53,086 bases of DNA from Candidatus Giovannonibacteria bacterium RIFCSPHIGHO2_01_FULL_45_24 (lineage in GTDB: Bacteria > Patescibacteriota > Minisyncoccia > UBA11713 > 2-01-FULL-45-33), in contig MFHE01000006.1 of the NCBI GenBank assembly GCA_001778495.1, forward strand, positions 1 to 53,086. The letters are read 5' to 3'. Positions within the stretch are counted from its first letter, which is position 1; every line of letters begins with the position of its first letter. The notes under the pieces were generated by a model that was given only the letters and a program-made list of their open reading frames with translations, was not told the origin of the DNA and did no database searches. Shown here one piece after another: positions 39,534 through 48,029 of this stretch. Made by a program: the position numbers and the translations under genes.

Positions 39534-40442
39534 TTAAAGTTTTATTCGGATGTATTGTCCGGAGTCAAAAATGACCAGAGCCGGTATTTCTTTATCCATA
39601 AACACTATTTTTGGTTTTTCGCCTTTGTAAAGCGGAGCGATGTTCTGCCCGCCGGATGCGTCCATTTCCAGGGTGTATATTCCGTCGCCGCTTACGACTA
39701 TGAGATAATCCTCCCAGCCGGGGTAGAATCTTGCGTCCGCAAGCTCCGAATCCGAATAAAACACGTGCAGTTCCCGCGCTTTTTGCCACTTGGGCGCGAG
39801 CCCAAAGTCGCCGAACCAATAAGCGTCAATCGAGTGAGCGTCCCAATAAATGATTCTTAAAAAATTTTCGTCAAAAAAGCTGCTTTTGTTGCTTTTTAAA
39901 ATATTATAGGTCGTCGCGCCCCAGAGCCCTGATATGTCCAAATTGTCGCGATTTTTGTAAAAATTGCCGTCCTCCCCCAAAACTATAAAATCTCTGGTTG
40001 TTGGTATTTCCCAGAATTTTTTAATTGAAGGATACGGTGGTTTTGGGATTTCAATCCGCGGCGAGGTTGTCCCAAGGTTTTCCATGTTTGGACTCTTGGG
40101 CACCAAAAGGGCATTGCGCTCCGCTACTATCTCCGGCAAAACCTCAATCCTTTTTGACCACGGCCAAAAACCCTCCTTTTCCGCGCTGATCTGATAATCT
40201 CCCGGGAGAAGATTTTTAACGAGGGCGGATTTGTTGATTAAAGAAGTTTGCTTGTTTTTTTTATCCGCCCTCACCAAAGCCCCGGATTCGGAGGTCCTTA
40301 TAAAAACCCCGCCGGTTTTATGCAGCGCGAAATCTTCTCCCAATCTGTATCCTTGGCTGTAAAAAATTATGGGAAGGGCGGCAAACAAAAAAACGAAAAT
40401 AGATATGTAGAAAAATACTCTGCGCTTTCTTTTGGTTAACAT
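39534..40442 (-). CDS. Membrane-anchored PEGA-domain protein, unknown
   Basis: 302 aa. Basic N-terminus, membrane segment at residues about 9-28 (VFFYISIFVFLFAALPIIFY), then a PEGA-like domain at about 40-110 (GGVFIRTSESGALVRADKK, LLPGDYQISAEKEGFWPWSKRIEVLP). The rest (about 110-302) has repeated beta-strand segments such as YLIVVSGDGIYTLEMDASGG, suggesting a beta-propeller-like exterior. No enzyme motif. It is divergent from murA with overlapping promoter regions, so the two may be co-regulated. Confidence 0.65.
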   Translation of the reverse strand: MLTKRKRRVFFYISIFVFLFAALPIIFYSQGYRLGEDFALHKTGGVFIRTSESGALVRADKKNKQTSLINKSALVKNLLPGDYQISAEKEGFWPWSKRIEVLPEIVAERNALLVPKSPNMENLGTTSPRIEIPKPPYPSIKKFWEIPTTRDFIVLGEDGNFYKNRDNLDISGLWGATTYNILKSNKSSFFDENFLRIIYWDAHSIDAYWFGDFGLAPKWQKARELHVFYSDSELADARFYPGWEDYLIVVSGDGIYTLEMDASGGQNIAPLYKGEKPKIVFMDKEIPALVIFDSGQYIRIKL

Positions 40443-40470
40443 TGCCTTTTGGTTTAATGTATCATAAATT
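40442..40470 (+). promoter_or_regulatory. murA promoter
   Basis: -35 TTGCCT (40442-40447), 17-bp spacer, -10 TAAATT (40465-40470), 7 nt before the ATG at 40478. Confidence 0.55.
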
Positions 40471-40477
40471 TAAGCCA

Positions 40478-41773
40478 ATGGCAAAATTTTTAGTTGAAGG
40501 CGGAAGCCAATTAAACGGGGAAATTTGTCTCTCCGGCTCCAAGAACGCGGCGACGAAAATGATGGTTGCGTCCCTGCTTACGGACGACGAATGCGTTTTG
40601 GAAAATTTTCCGGAAATCGGAGACACTGCGATTACATCCGAACTCCTCTTGGGCATCGGCAGCAAAATCGCAACTTCAAAAAATGTCTGCAGGATAAAAA
40701 CCGCCGACATCTCTCGTAATCAAATTTTATCTTTGACCAGGAAAAACCGCATACCTATTTTGGTTTTGGGCCCCCTCTTGGCGCGGACCGGCAAAGCCGA
40801 GGTGCCGATTTTGGGCGGCGATAAAATCGGTCCGCGCCCGGTTGACATTCATCTCTCCGCGCTCGGGAGCTTGGGAGCGAAAATAGAAGCAAGCTCCTCG
40901 GGCTACAGGGCCGAAGCGCCCGGCGGCCTTCACGGAGCCAAAATCAGCTTCAGGTATCCCAGCGTGGGGGCGACGGAAAACACCATTTTGGCCGCGGTTT
41001 TGGCAAAGGGCCGCACAATTGTGGAAAATGCCGCGGTTGAGCCGGAAATCATTGACCTTATAAAGATGCTGCAAAAAATGGGCGCGATAATTGAGCTCGG
41101 CACCCACAGGACGATTTACATAGACGGCGTCCAGAAACTTCATGGGACGAAACACAAAATAATGCCGGACAGAAACGAGGCTGCGTCTTTTGCCTGCCTG
41201 GCCGCGGCCTCCGGCGGCAGAGTCAGGGTGAACGGAATTTCGCAGGACCACCTGATTACTTTTTTAAACGCCATCCGCCGGATCGGAGGGCAATACCTTG
41301 TTGAAGAGGGCGGAATAATTTTTTGGAGAGATGCAGAACTCATGCCCGCGGAGATTGAAACGGACGCCCATCCGGGGTTTATGACCGACTGGCAGCAGCC
41401 CTTCGCCGTTTTGCTCACGGCCGCCAACGGCATTTCTTTCATCCACGAAACCGTCTACGAGGACCGGTTCGGCTACGCCGGCGACTTGAACTTGATGGGC
41501 GCAAATATTAAAATACTTACGAAGTGCATCGGCGAGCTTAATTGCCGCTTTGCCGGAAAAAATTTTTATCACAGCGCCATAATTGAGGGCTCCAGGAAGC
41601 TCAAAGCCCAAAATTTGAAAGTAAGGGATATTCGCGCCGGAATGGCGCATCTGATCGCGGCGCTCGTCGCCGAGGGGACGTCGGAGATAGACGGCGCTGA
41701 GGAGATTGACAGGGGATATGAAAATATAGACGAGCGGCTTCGCTCAATCGGCGCAAAAATTAAGAGAGTATAA
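40478..41773 (+). CDS. murA: UDP-N-acetylglucosamine 1-carboxyvinyltransferase
   Basis: 431 aa, first committed step of peptidoglycan synthesis (enolpyruvyl transfer to UDP-GlcNAc). Lys22-Asn23 (GSKNAATK) match E. coli numbering exactly. The mobile loop reads ILGGDKIGPRPVD: residue 115, usually the catalytic Cys that fosfomycin alkylates, is Asp115. The ATG at 40478 is supported by the promoter; an upstream in-frame TTG (40442) is part of the -35 box. It is followed 2 bp later by mreB, joining wall-precursor and shape genes. Confidence 0.93.
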   Translation: MAKFLVEGGSQLNGEICLSGSKNAATKMMVASLLTDDECVLENFPEIGDTAITSELLLGIGSKIATSKNVCRIKTADISRNQILSLTRKNRIPILVLGPLLARTGKAEVPILGGDKIGPRPVDIHLSALGSLGAKIEASSSGYRAEAPGGLHGAKISFRYPSVGATENTILAAVLAKGRTIVENAAVEPEIIDLIKMLQKMGAIIELGTHRTIYIDGVQKLHGTKHKIMPDRNEAASFACLAAASGGRVRVNGISQDHLITFLNAIRRIGGQYLVEEGGIIFWRDAELMPAEIETDAHPGFMTDWQQPFAVLLTAANGISFIHETVYEDRFGYAGDLNLMGANIKILTKCIGELNCRFAGKNFYHSAIIEGSRKLKAQNLKVRDIRAGMAHLIAALVAEGTSEIDGAEEIDRGYENIDERLRSIGAKIKRV

Positions 41774-41775
41774 AA

Positions 41776-42786
41776 ATGTTTTTCATAAAAAAAATCGGAA
41801 TAGATTTGGGAACGGCCAACACGTTGGTTTATATTCCCGGGAAAGGAATAGTGTTAAACGAGCCCTCGGTTGTGGCGGTGACGCTCCCGGAAAACCGCGT
41901 CTTGGCCGTGGGGAATGAAGCCAAGGTGATGATTGGCCGCACGCCGGAGACGATTGTCGCTTACCGGCCGATGAAAGACGGGGTGATCGCGGATTACCGC
42001 GTGACGGAAGCGATGCTGCGCTATTTTATCTCCAAGACGACCGGCAGGTGGAATCTCGTCAAGCCGGAGGTTTTGGTTTCCGTGCCCGCGGGCGTGACTT
42101 CAACGGAGCGCAGGTCCGTGGTTGAGGCGGCGGTCAAAGCCGGAGCCAAGTCGGCGTATGTCGTAAAAGAGCCGGTACTCGCGGCAATAGGCGCAGGCAT
42201 TCCGATACACGAACCACAGGGGCATATGGTGGTTGATATCGGCGGAGGGACGGCGGACGCGGCGGTGATTTCCTTGGGCGGGATAGTAAGCTCAATTTCG
42301 GTAAAAGTCGCCGGCAATAAAATAGACCAGGCAATCGCCGATTACATTAAAAAGCAATTTAATCTGGCGATAGGAGATTCAACCGCCGAGCAGATAAAAA
42401 TCGGCATCGGCTCCGCGATTCCGATTGAGGAAGAGCTTACGATGGCCATAAAAGGACGGGATTTTCTCACCGGGCTTCCGAGGTCCATTGACATCCGCAC
42501 GAACGAAGTGGTTAAGGCGATAGACGGCGAGCTCCGGGATATAGTGAAAGCCATAAAACAGGTTTTGCACAACACTCCTCCCGAACTCGCTTCCGATATC
42601 ATTGAGAACGGGATAGTAATGACCGGCGGAGGGTCGCTTCTCCGGAACCTGAACGTTTTGGTTTCAAGGTCAACCGGCGTGCCGGCGGCGGTAGCCAAGG
42701 ACGCGCTTTACTGCGTGGCCAAAGGAACCGGCATCGCTATGGAGCATCTTGAATCTTATAAAAAAAGCATAATTGCCAAAAGATGA
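41776..42786 (+). CDS. mreB: Rod-shape actin homologue MreB, copy 1
   Basis: 336 aa. Actin-fold phosphate loops GIDLGTANTLVYIPGKG and DIGGGTADAAVISLGGI, plus the adenosine motif MTGGGSLLRNLN. It forms membrane-bound filaments that direct wall synthesis. It follows murA by 2 bp and overlaps the clamp-loader-like gene by 4 bp. A second, more typical mreB lies at 46977 in front of mreC; here TTD is TAD in phosphate loop 2, so the two are diverged paralogues. Confidence 0.92.
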   Translation: MFFIKKIGIDLGTANTLVYIPGKGIVLNEPSVVAVTLPENRVLAVGNEAKVMIGRTPETIVAYRPMKDGVIADYRVTEAMLRYFISKTTGRWNLVKPEVLVSVPAGVTSTERRSVVEAAVKAGAKSAYVVKEPVLAAIGAGIPIHEPQGHMVVDIGGGTADAAVISLGGIVSSISVKVAGNKIDQAIADYIKKQFNLAIGDSTAEQIKIGIGSAIPIEEELTMAIKGRDFLTGLPRSIDIRTNEVVKAIDGELRDIVKAIKQVLHNTPPELASDIIENGIVMTGGGSLLRNLNVLVSRSTGVPAAVAKDALYCVAKGTGIAMEHLESYKKSIIAKR

Positions 42787-43364
42787 TCTGGTCGCACGCG
42801 TATCTCTTTTACGGCAACGACGAGAGGGCGAAAGACGAAGCAATAAACTTTTTACTCGGCCGCTTTTTGGGAGAAAGAGCCGAGAAGAGTCCGGATTTCT
42901 TTAGAATTGAATCCGCTCCAATTACTATAGAAGATGTGCGCTCCCTTAAATCCATGGCGTCGCAAAGCCCGATTGCGGGAGCCAAAAACGTTTTTTTGGT
43001 AAAAGAGATTGAAAATTTAAGCCGCGAAGCCGCTCCGGCCATGCTGAAAATTCTTGAAGAGCCGCCAGCCGGTTCCATTATCATTGCGACCACCAAAAAC
43101 ACGCGGGCAATCCCTCCCACGATTAAGTCGCGCTTTTCGGCTTTCAGATTTTTTTCAAAATCTGCCTCCAGAGAGCCGGGCGGAGGGGATGAGTTTGAGC
43201 TGAAACTCAAAAAATCGCTCTGGGGTAAGGAGGCGGCCATGCGCGCCGGGTTAAGCCAAGATAATATTTTAAAATTGGAGAAAGCGCTCCGGGCCTACGC
43301 TCTTTCGGCCGACCCTACGGCGAACAAACGTTTAATCGAAGAATATTTGAATATTCTTGGCTAA
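42783..43364 (+). CDS. DNA polymerase III delta'-like subunit, short
   Basis: 193 aa. Resembles the N-terminal domain of HolB/DnaX: AYLFYGNDERAKDEAINFLL where Walker A would be (no GKT), IEDVRSLKSMASQSPIAGAKNVFLVKEIENL, AAPAMLKILEEPPAGSIIIATT and IPPTIKSRF, matching the conserved LKxLEEPP and TIxSRC/F region. Lack of Walker A fits delta', the non-ATPase clamp-loader subunit. It is about 100 residues shorter than usual. It overlaps mreB by 4 bp. Confidence 0.75.
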   Translation: MIWSHAYLFYGNDERAKDEAINFLLGRFLGERAEKSPDFFRIESAPITIEDVRSLKSMASQSPIAGAKNVFLVKEIENLSREAAPAMLKILEEPPAGSIIIATTKNTRAIPPTIKSRFSAFRFFSKSASREPGGGDEFELKLKKSLWGKEAAMRAGLSQDNILKLEKALRAYALSADPTANKRLIEEYLNILG

Positions 43365-43370
43365 TTTTCA

Positions 43371-43922
43371 ATGATAAATTTTCAGGAGGAAGAGAAAGAA
43401 TTTAAAAAAATTTTAGCGGACTTTGAGGAAGCGCTCAAAAAAATCCGCATAGGAAGAGCATCCGCCGCCATACTGGAAGGAATTATTGCGGATTCTTACG
43501 GAGCGCCGACGCCGCTTGCGCATTTGGCCGCTTTGTCCTCACCGGACCCAAAAAGCGTAATCATTAAGCCGTGGGATAAAAATTTGCTCCCGGCGATAGA
43601 GGCCGCTTTGGGGAAAGCCGATTTAGGACTTTCCATAATTTCTGAAGGAGACCAAGTGAGAGCGGTTTTTCCGGCGCTTACGGAGGAGCGCCGGAAGGAA
43701 TTTGTTAAACATTTAAGCAAAAAAGCGGAAGAAACGAGAATAGAAGTTAGAAAAAGAAGGGACGACATTTGGAAAACGATTCAGGAGGAGGAGCGGGCAA
43801 AATTGATTTCCGAAACCCAAAAATATTTGCAAAAAGAAAAAATGGAAAAAATGGTTGAAGATATAAACAAAAAAATAAAAGAGCTTTCTGTAAAAAAAGA
43901 AAAAGAGATAATGGAAATCTGA
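43371..43922 (+). CDS. frr: Ribosome recycling factor
   Basis: 183 aa, typical. IRIGRASAAILEGIIADSYGAPTPLAHLA, IIKPWDKNLLPAIEAAL and LTEERRKEFVKHLSKKAEETRI-type core are diagnostic. It splits post-termination ribosomes together with EF-G. It follows the clamp-loader-like gene by 6 bp and precedes rseP by 1 bp, one operon. Confidence 0.95.
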   Translation: MINFQEEEKEFKKILADFEEALKKIRIGRASAAILEGIIADSYGAPTPLAHLAALSSPDPKSVIIKPWDKNLLPAIEAALGKADLGLSIISEGDQVRAVFPALTEERRKEFVKHLSKKAEETRIEVRKRRDDIWKTIQEEERAKLISETQKYLQKEKMEKMVEDINKKIKELSVKKEKEIMEI

Positions 43923-43923
43923 C

Positions 43924-44985
43924 ATGGCAATCGCGTTTTTGATATTTTTGGCGGCGCTGCTACTTTTGGTCATTTCTCACGAGGCGGGGCATTTTTTCGC
44001 GGCGCGTGCTTTTGGGATAAAAGTTGAAGAGTTCGGTTTTGGAATTCCGCCGCGCATTTTTGGGTTGTGGCGGGATAAGCGCGGCACGCTTTTTTCTTTG
44101 AACCTTCTGCCTTTCGGCGGGTTTGTGAAAATTTTTGGAGAGGAGGGAAAAGAAGTTTCCAACCCGCAAAGTTTCGGTTCCAAACCGGCTTGGGCGCGCG
44201 CCTCGGTGCTTATAAGCGGCGTTTTGGCGAATGTATTTTTGGCGTATATTTTATTTGTTTTTGTAAGTGGTTTGGGTGTTATGGAAGCGGTTTCCGAAGA
44301 CGGGGCGGCGCTTTATCCGGACGCAAAGATAACGATTTTGGAAGTTGCCCCGAACTCGCCGGCGGAGAGTGCGGGCATACAAATAGGCGACAAAGTAGGC
44401 GGCTTTAAAAAAATAGAAGGATTGCAAAAATTTTTAAAAGAAAATGCCGGCAAAAGCGTCGTTTTAAATATTTCTCGCGGCGGAAAAGAGCTGTTTATTG
44501 AAGCATCTCCGAGAAAAACGCCTCCGGAAGGGGAAGGCGCTTTGGGAGTGGCTTTGGGATGGACAAGAATAAAAAAAGCTCCGTGGATGCTTGCTCCTCT
44601 GGAAGGGGCCAAACTCACGGGGCGGGCGGTTTGGGGAACCATATCGGGATTTTACTGGCTCGCAAAGGATTTTTTGGCGCAAAGACCGCCCGAAGTTGAG
44701 GTGGCCGGCCCGGTGGGAATTTTTAACATCACCGCCTCCGCCATCGGCGCCGGGTGGGGGTTTCTGCTCACTCTTTTGGGGCTGCTTTCAATAAATCTCG
44801 CTATTATAAATATAATTCCTTTCCCGGGCCTGGACGGCGGCCGGCTATTTTTTGTGCTTTTGGAAGTCGTTCGCGGCAAGCGCATTTCTCCAAAAACCAG
44901 CGCTTTGGCCCACAGCTTGGGACTTATGATTTTAATCGCCCTCATGCTTGCCGTAACCTACCGCGATATTGCAAAAATTTTCTGA
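43924..44985 (+). CDS. rseP: Site-2 zinc protease RseP-like
   Basis: 353 aa, membrane-embedded. The first helix has the zinc motif ISHEAGHFFAARAFG (His19, Glu20, His23), a PDZ domain spans about residues 125-210 (PNSPAESAGIQIGDKVGGF), and the C-terminal helix carries FPGLDGGRLFF with the third zinc ligand Asp. It cuts membrane-bound substrates such as anti-sigma factors or leftover signal peptides. Its TGA stop forms the beginning of the palindromic region upstream of the RAYT gene. Confidence 0.92.
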   Translation: MAIAFLIFLAALLLLVISHEAGHFFAARAFGIKVEEFGFGIPPRIFGLWRDKRGTLFSLNLLPFGGFVKIFGEEGKEVSNPQSFGSKPAWARASVLISGVLANVFLAYILFVFVSGLGVMEAVSEDGAALYPDAKITILEVAPNSPAESAGIQIGDKVGGFKKIEGLQKFLKENAGKSVVLNISRGGKELFIEASPRKTPPEGEGALGVALGWTRIKKAPWMLAPLEGAKLTGRAVWGTISGFYWLAKDFLAQRPPEVEVAGPVGIFNITASAIGAGWGFLLTLLGLLSINLAIINIIPFPGLDGGRLFFVLLEVVRGKRISPKTSALAHSLGLMILIALMLAVTYRDIAKIF

Positions 44986-44991
44986 CCAACT

Positions 44992-45012
44992 GGTCAACCT
45001 GGCAGGTTGACC
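44992..45012 (+). repeat. RAYT-flanking palindrome, left
   Basis: Arms GGTCAACCTG (44992-45001) and CAGGTTGACC (45003-45012), perfect around one base. TTGACC of its right arm is also the -35 box of the transposase gene. A smaller dyad TGACCA-AC-TGGTCA overlaps it on the left. Confidence 0.8.
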
Positions 45013-45034
45013 AAAGAGTGCCCGCGGGTATAAT
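45007..45034 (+). promoter_or_regulatory. RAYT gene promoter built from the palindrome
   Basis: -35 TTGACC (45007-45012), 16-bp spacer, -10 TATAAT (45029-45034), 8 nt before the ATG at 45043. Confidence 0.65.
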
Positions 45035-45042
45035 ATAACGAC

Positions 45043-45714
45043 ATGAACAAGGAAATAACTTTTGAGGGCGAGCATTCGGTATACCATATTTTTAGCAGAG
45101 GCGTAGAAAAACGTGATATTTTTTCTGATGACGACGACAGAAATAGATTTTTATTTTTGCTCTGCGCGCTTCAGGGTAATGTATTTTTCAATCACATTTC
45201 CAGCTTAGCGAAAAAATTTGGTCAACGTGGCACGTCGGCGCTTCAGGAAATTGAGCGAGACATTTTTAATGCGCAGATTGTTGAGCTTATCGGGTTTGTT
45301 TTGATGCCAAATCACTATCATTTGATGCTTCTGGAGTTACAAGAAAATGGAATTAGTAAGTTTATGAGCAGATTAGGAAATAGCTACACTAAATATTTTA
45401 ACCTTAAACACAAGCGCAATGGCTATTTGTTCAGCAGCCACTGCAATAAAATATTGGTTGATACTAATGAATATCTTTTGCATTTATCTGCGTATATTCA
45501 TCGCAATCCTAGAGAGTTGATTGGCTGGCGCAATAAAGAATCTAAGTATCCATGGTCTAGTTATCAAGATTATATCGGTTCGAATAGATTCGGAAATTTT
45601 ATAAACAGGTCTATTTTGTTAGATCAATTTTCTAGTCCTGAAGAGTACGGCGCGTTTGTAAGCAGCAGTAAAGCAAAGGATTACGAAGATTTTTTGGCCA
45701 ACCTGCCAGATTGA
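45043..45714 (+). mobile_element. REP-associated Y1 (HUH) transposase gene, RAYT
   Basis: This is a 223-aa coding gene. It belongs to the Y1_Tnp family: HSVYHIFSRGVEKRDIF at the N-terminus, the HUH motif MPNHYHLML (His91, His93), the likely nucleophile Tyr115 or Tyr118 in GNSYTKYFN, and NGYLFSSHCNKILVDTNEYLLHLSAYIHRNPR. Such enzymes nick and rejoin single-stranded palindromes. It is flanked by inverted copies of a 21-bp palindrome (44992 and 45696); the right copy contains its stop codon. It is AT-rich relative to its operon neighbours and interrupts the spacing between rseP and proS, so it is an acquired element. Confidence 0.85.
45220..45240 (+). repeat. Degenerate internal copy of the RAYT palindrome
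   Basis: 16 of 21 positions match the left flanking palindrome (GGTCAACGTGGCACGT start). It lies in frame in the transposase, encoding the FGQRGTSA segment. Confidence 0.4.
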
Positions 45715-45716
45715 CC
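45696..45716 (-). repeat. RAYT-flanking palindrome, right (inverted)
   Basis: Arms GGCCAACCTG and CAGATTGACC; its reverse complement matches the left palindrome at 19 of 21 positions. It contains the transposase stop TGA (45712-45714). Both copies are followed by AAAG. Confidence 0.75.
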
Positions 45717-45737
45717 AAAGTTGTGGAGTTTTATTTT

Positions 45738-45766
45738 TTGATTTTTTATTGAAATACGGCTAACAT
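45738..45766 (+). promoter_or_regulatory. proS promoter
   Basis: -35 TTGATT (45738-45743), 17-bp spacer, -10 TAACAT (45761-45766), 6 nt before the ATG at 45773. Leaderless spacing. Confidence 0.55.
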
Positions 45767-45772
45767 ATTCTC

Positions 45773-46984
45773 ATGCGTTTAAGCGAGCTTTTTACTAAAA
45801 CCCGAAGGACTCCGCCCAAAGACGAGGAGAGCGCGAACGCCATTTTTTTGGAGCAGGGAGGATTTATTAAAAAAGAAGCGGCCGGAGTTTATACTTTTCT
45901 GCCCTTGGGGTTGAGAGTTTTAAATAAGGTAGAAAATATTGTCCGGGAGGAAATGGACAGAGTCGGGGGCGCAGAGATTTTGATGCCCGCGCTGCATCCA
46001 GCTGAAAATTGGGAGGCGACAGGCAGGTGGAATAAGTTTGACGCGCTTTTTAAAACCGAAAGCCGTTTCGGCGGCAGGTACGCTTTGGGTCCGACGCACG
46101 AAGAGATAATTTATCCTTTGCTTAAGCATTTCTTGAGCTCGTATAAAGACCTGCCGATTAAGGTTTACCAGATTCAGACTAAGTTTAGGGACGAAAAAAG
46201 GGCAAAGGCCGGGCTTTTGCGCTCGCGCGAGTTTCGGATGAAGGATTTTTACAGCTTTCACGCAGGCGACAAGGAGCGCGATAAGTTTTACGAAGAGATG
46301 AAAAAGGCCTATCTTAAAACTTTCAGGCGTATTGGGCTTAAAGTGATAGTGGCGGAGGCATCCGGCGGAACTTTTTCGGAGCTTTCGCTGGAGTTTCAGG
46401 TCGCCTCGCTTGCGGGAGAAGACACTTTGTTTTTGTGCAAAAAGTGCGGTTCTGCGCGAAATAAAGAAATCGCCGCCAGCGGCGAAGAATGCCAAAAGTG
46501 CGGCGGAGAAACGGAGGAAATTAAAACAATAGAAGTGGGCAACATTTTCCCGTTAAAAGAGAAATTCGCCGAGGATTTTGGCTTGAAATTCAAAGACACC
46601 AAAGGCAAAGAGCACCTGGTCTCCGCCGGATGCTACGGGCTGGGAACGACGCGCGTAATGGGCACGGCAGTGGAGGTAGGGCACGATGAGCGCGGAATAA
46701 TTTGGCCGAAAGAAATTGCCCCGTTTCAAATACATCTCGTAGGACTGGATAAAGACGCCTCAAAAATTTACTCCATGATGATTGCGGAAGGAAGGGAAGT
46801 GTTGTATGATGACCGCCGGGGCGCGACGGCAGGAGAAAAATTCGCTGACGCCGACTTCATTGGCGCACCCGTAAGAGTTATCCTAAGCGCCCGGACAATG
46901 CAAGACGGCTCGGTTGAAATTAAAAAACGTTCGGCGAAAAATGCAATCATGGTTAAAATTAAAGATTTGCTCAAATATGTTTAA
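45773..46984 (+). CDS. proS: Prolyl-tRNA synthetase without editing insert
   Basis: 403 aa; the common bacterial form is about 570. Class II motifs are intact: motif 2 QTKFRDEKRAKAGLLRSREFRMKDFYSF, motif 3 GCYGLGTTRVMG, plus LGPTHEEI. The editing domain that normally removes Ala-tRNA between motifs 2 and 3 is gone; a short segment with two CxxC pairs (Cys222, Cys225, Cys240, Cys243) lies in that region, probably a zinc ribbon. The C-terminal anticodon-binding domain is present (VGLDKDASKIYSMM). Its end overlaps mreB by 8 bp. Confidence 0.92.
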   Translation: MRLSELFTKTRRTPPKDEESANAIFLEQGGFIKKEAAGVYTFLPLGLRVLNKVENIVREEMDRVGGAEILMPALHPAENWEATGRWNKFDALFKTESRFGGRYALGPTHEEIIYPLLKHFLSSYKDLPIKVYQIQTKFRDEKRAKAGLLRSREFRMKDFYSFHAGDKERDKFYEEMKKAYLKTFRRIGLKVIVAEASGGTFSELSLEFQVASLAGEDTLFLCKKCGSARNKEIAASGEECQKCGGETEEIKTIEVGNIFPLKEKFAEDFGLKFKDTKGKEHLVSAGCYGLGTTRVMGTAVEVGHDERGIIWPKEIAPFQIHLVGLDKDASKIYSMMIAEGREVLYDDRRGATAGEKFADADFIGAPVRVILSARTMQDGSVEIKKRSAKNAIMVKIKDLLKYV

Positions 46985-48029
46985 TAAACTCTTCGGAGCA
47001 TTTTCAAAAGACCTGGGGATTGATTTGGGCACGGCCAACACGCTGGTTTACGTAAAAGGCGAGGGGATTGTGATAAACGAGCCGTCCGTCGTCGCGCTTA
47101 ACCAAAAAACCGGGCAGGTGGTGGCCATCGGCAATGAGGCGAAGAAAATGGTCGGCCGCACGCCGGGGCATATCGTGGCCATGCGCCCTTTGGTGGAGGG
47201 CGTGATTTCCGACTTTGAAGTAACGGCGGAGATGCTTACTTATTTTATAAAAAGCGTGCACAGCGCGACTTCCCAGCTTTTCGCGCGTCCCAGGGTAGTT
47301 ATCGGCATTCCTTCAAGCATTACTGAAGTGGAGCGGAGGGCCGTACGAGACGCGGCGCATAGCGCCGGAGCGAGGGAAGTTTATTTGGTGGAAGAGCCCA
47401 TGGCCGCGGCTATCGGCGCGCGCCTGCCCATACAGGAAGCGGTCGGAAGCATGATTATAGATTTGGGCGGAGGGACTACGGATATAGCGGTGATTTCCTT
47501 GGGCGGGATAGTCGCTTCGCGCAATCTCCGTATCGCCGGCGACAGATTCAACGAAGATATCGCCAATTACGCCAGGGACGAATTTAAGCTTCTCATCGGC
47601 GAGCGCACCGCGGAGGACGTTAAAATTTCAATCGGCTCCGTCTGGAAAACAAACGAGGTTTTGGAAGGGACTTTGCGCGGCAGGGATTTGGTTACCGGTT
47701 TGCCGAGGGAAGTTTTAATCACGGATGGCGATGTGCGAGCGGCTCTCTCTAAATCCACGAAGGCAATCGTGGAAGCGGTGAAAGCGACCATTGAAGACAC
47801 CCCTCCGGAACTTGTGGCGGATATTATGCGCCGCGGGATACTGCTTGTGGGCGGAGGGGGCCTGATAAGAGGCTTGGACCGGCTCTTGGAAAGGGAAACC
47901 AAAATGCCGGTTTATCTGGTTGAGGATCCGCTTACTGCTGTCGTCCGCGGCACGGGAATAATTTTGGAGGACTTGGACGGACTCCGCGAAGTTTTCATTG
48001 AAGACGACTATGACATTCCGCCAAAATAA
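46977..48029 (+). CDS. mreB: Rod-shape actin homologue MreB, copy 2
   Basis: 350 aa. GIDLGTANTLVYVKGEG, DLGGGTTDIAVISLGGIV and LVGGGGLIRGLD are the actin-fold loops. The ATG at 46977 overlaps the proS stop by 8 bp; a reading from 46914 lies inside proS. This copy heads the standard mreB-mreC-mreD-PBP2 order and is likely the main elongasome filament; the C-terminus has an acidic extension (EVFIEDDYDIPPK) of about 10 residues. Confidence 0.94.
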   Translation: MFNKLFGAFSKDLGIDLGTANTLVYVKGEGIVINEPSVVALNQKTGQVVAIGNEAKKMVGRTPGHIVAMRPLVEGVISDFEVTAEMLTYFIKSVHSATSQLFARPRVVIGIPSSITEVERRAVRDAAHSAGAREVYLVEEPMAAAIGARLPIQEAVGSMIIDLGGGTTDIAVISLGGIVASRNLRIAGDRFNEDIANYARDEFKLLIGERTAEDVKISIGSVWKTNEVLEGTLRGRDLVTGLPREVLITDGDVRAALSKSTKAIVEAVKATIEDTPPELVADIMRRGILLVGGGGLIRGLDRLLERETKMPVYLVEDPLTAVVRGTGIILEDLDGLREVFIEDDYDIPPK

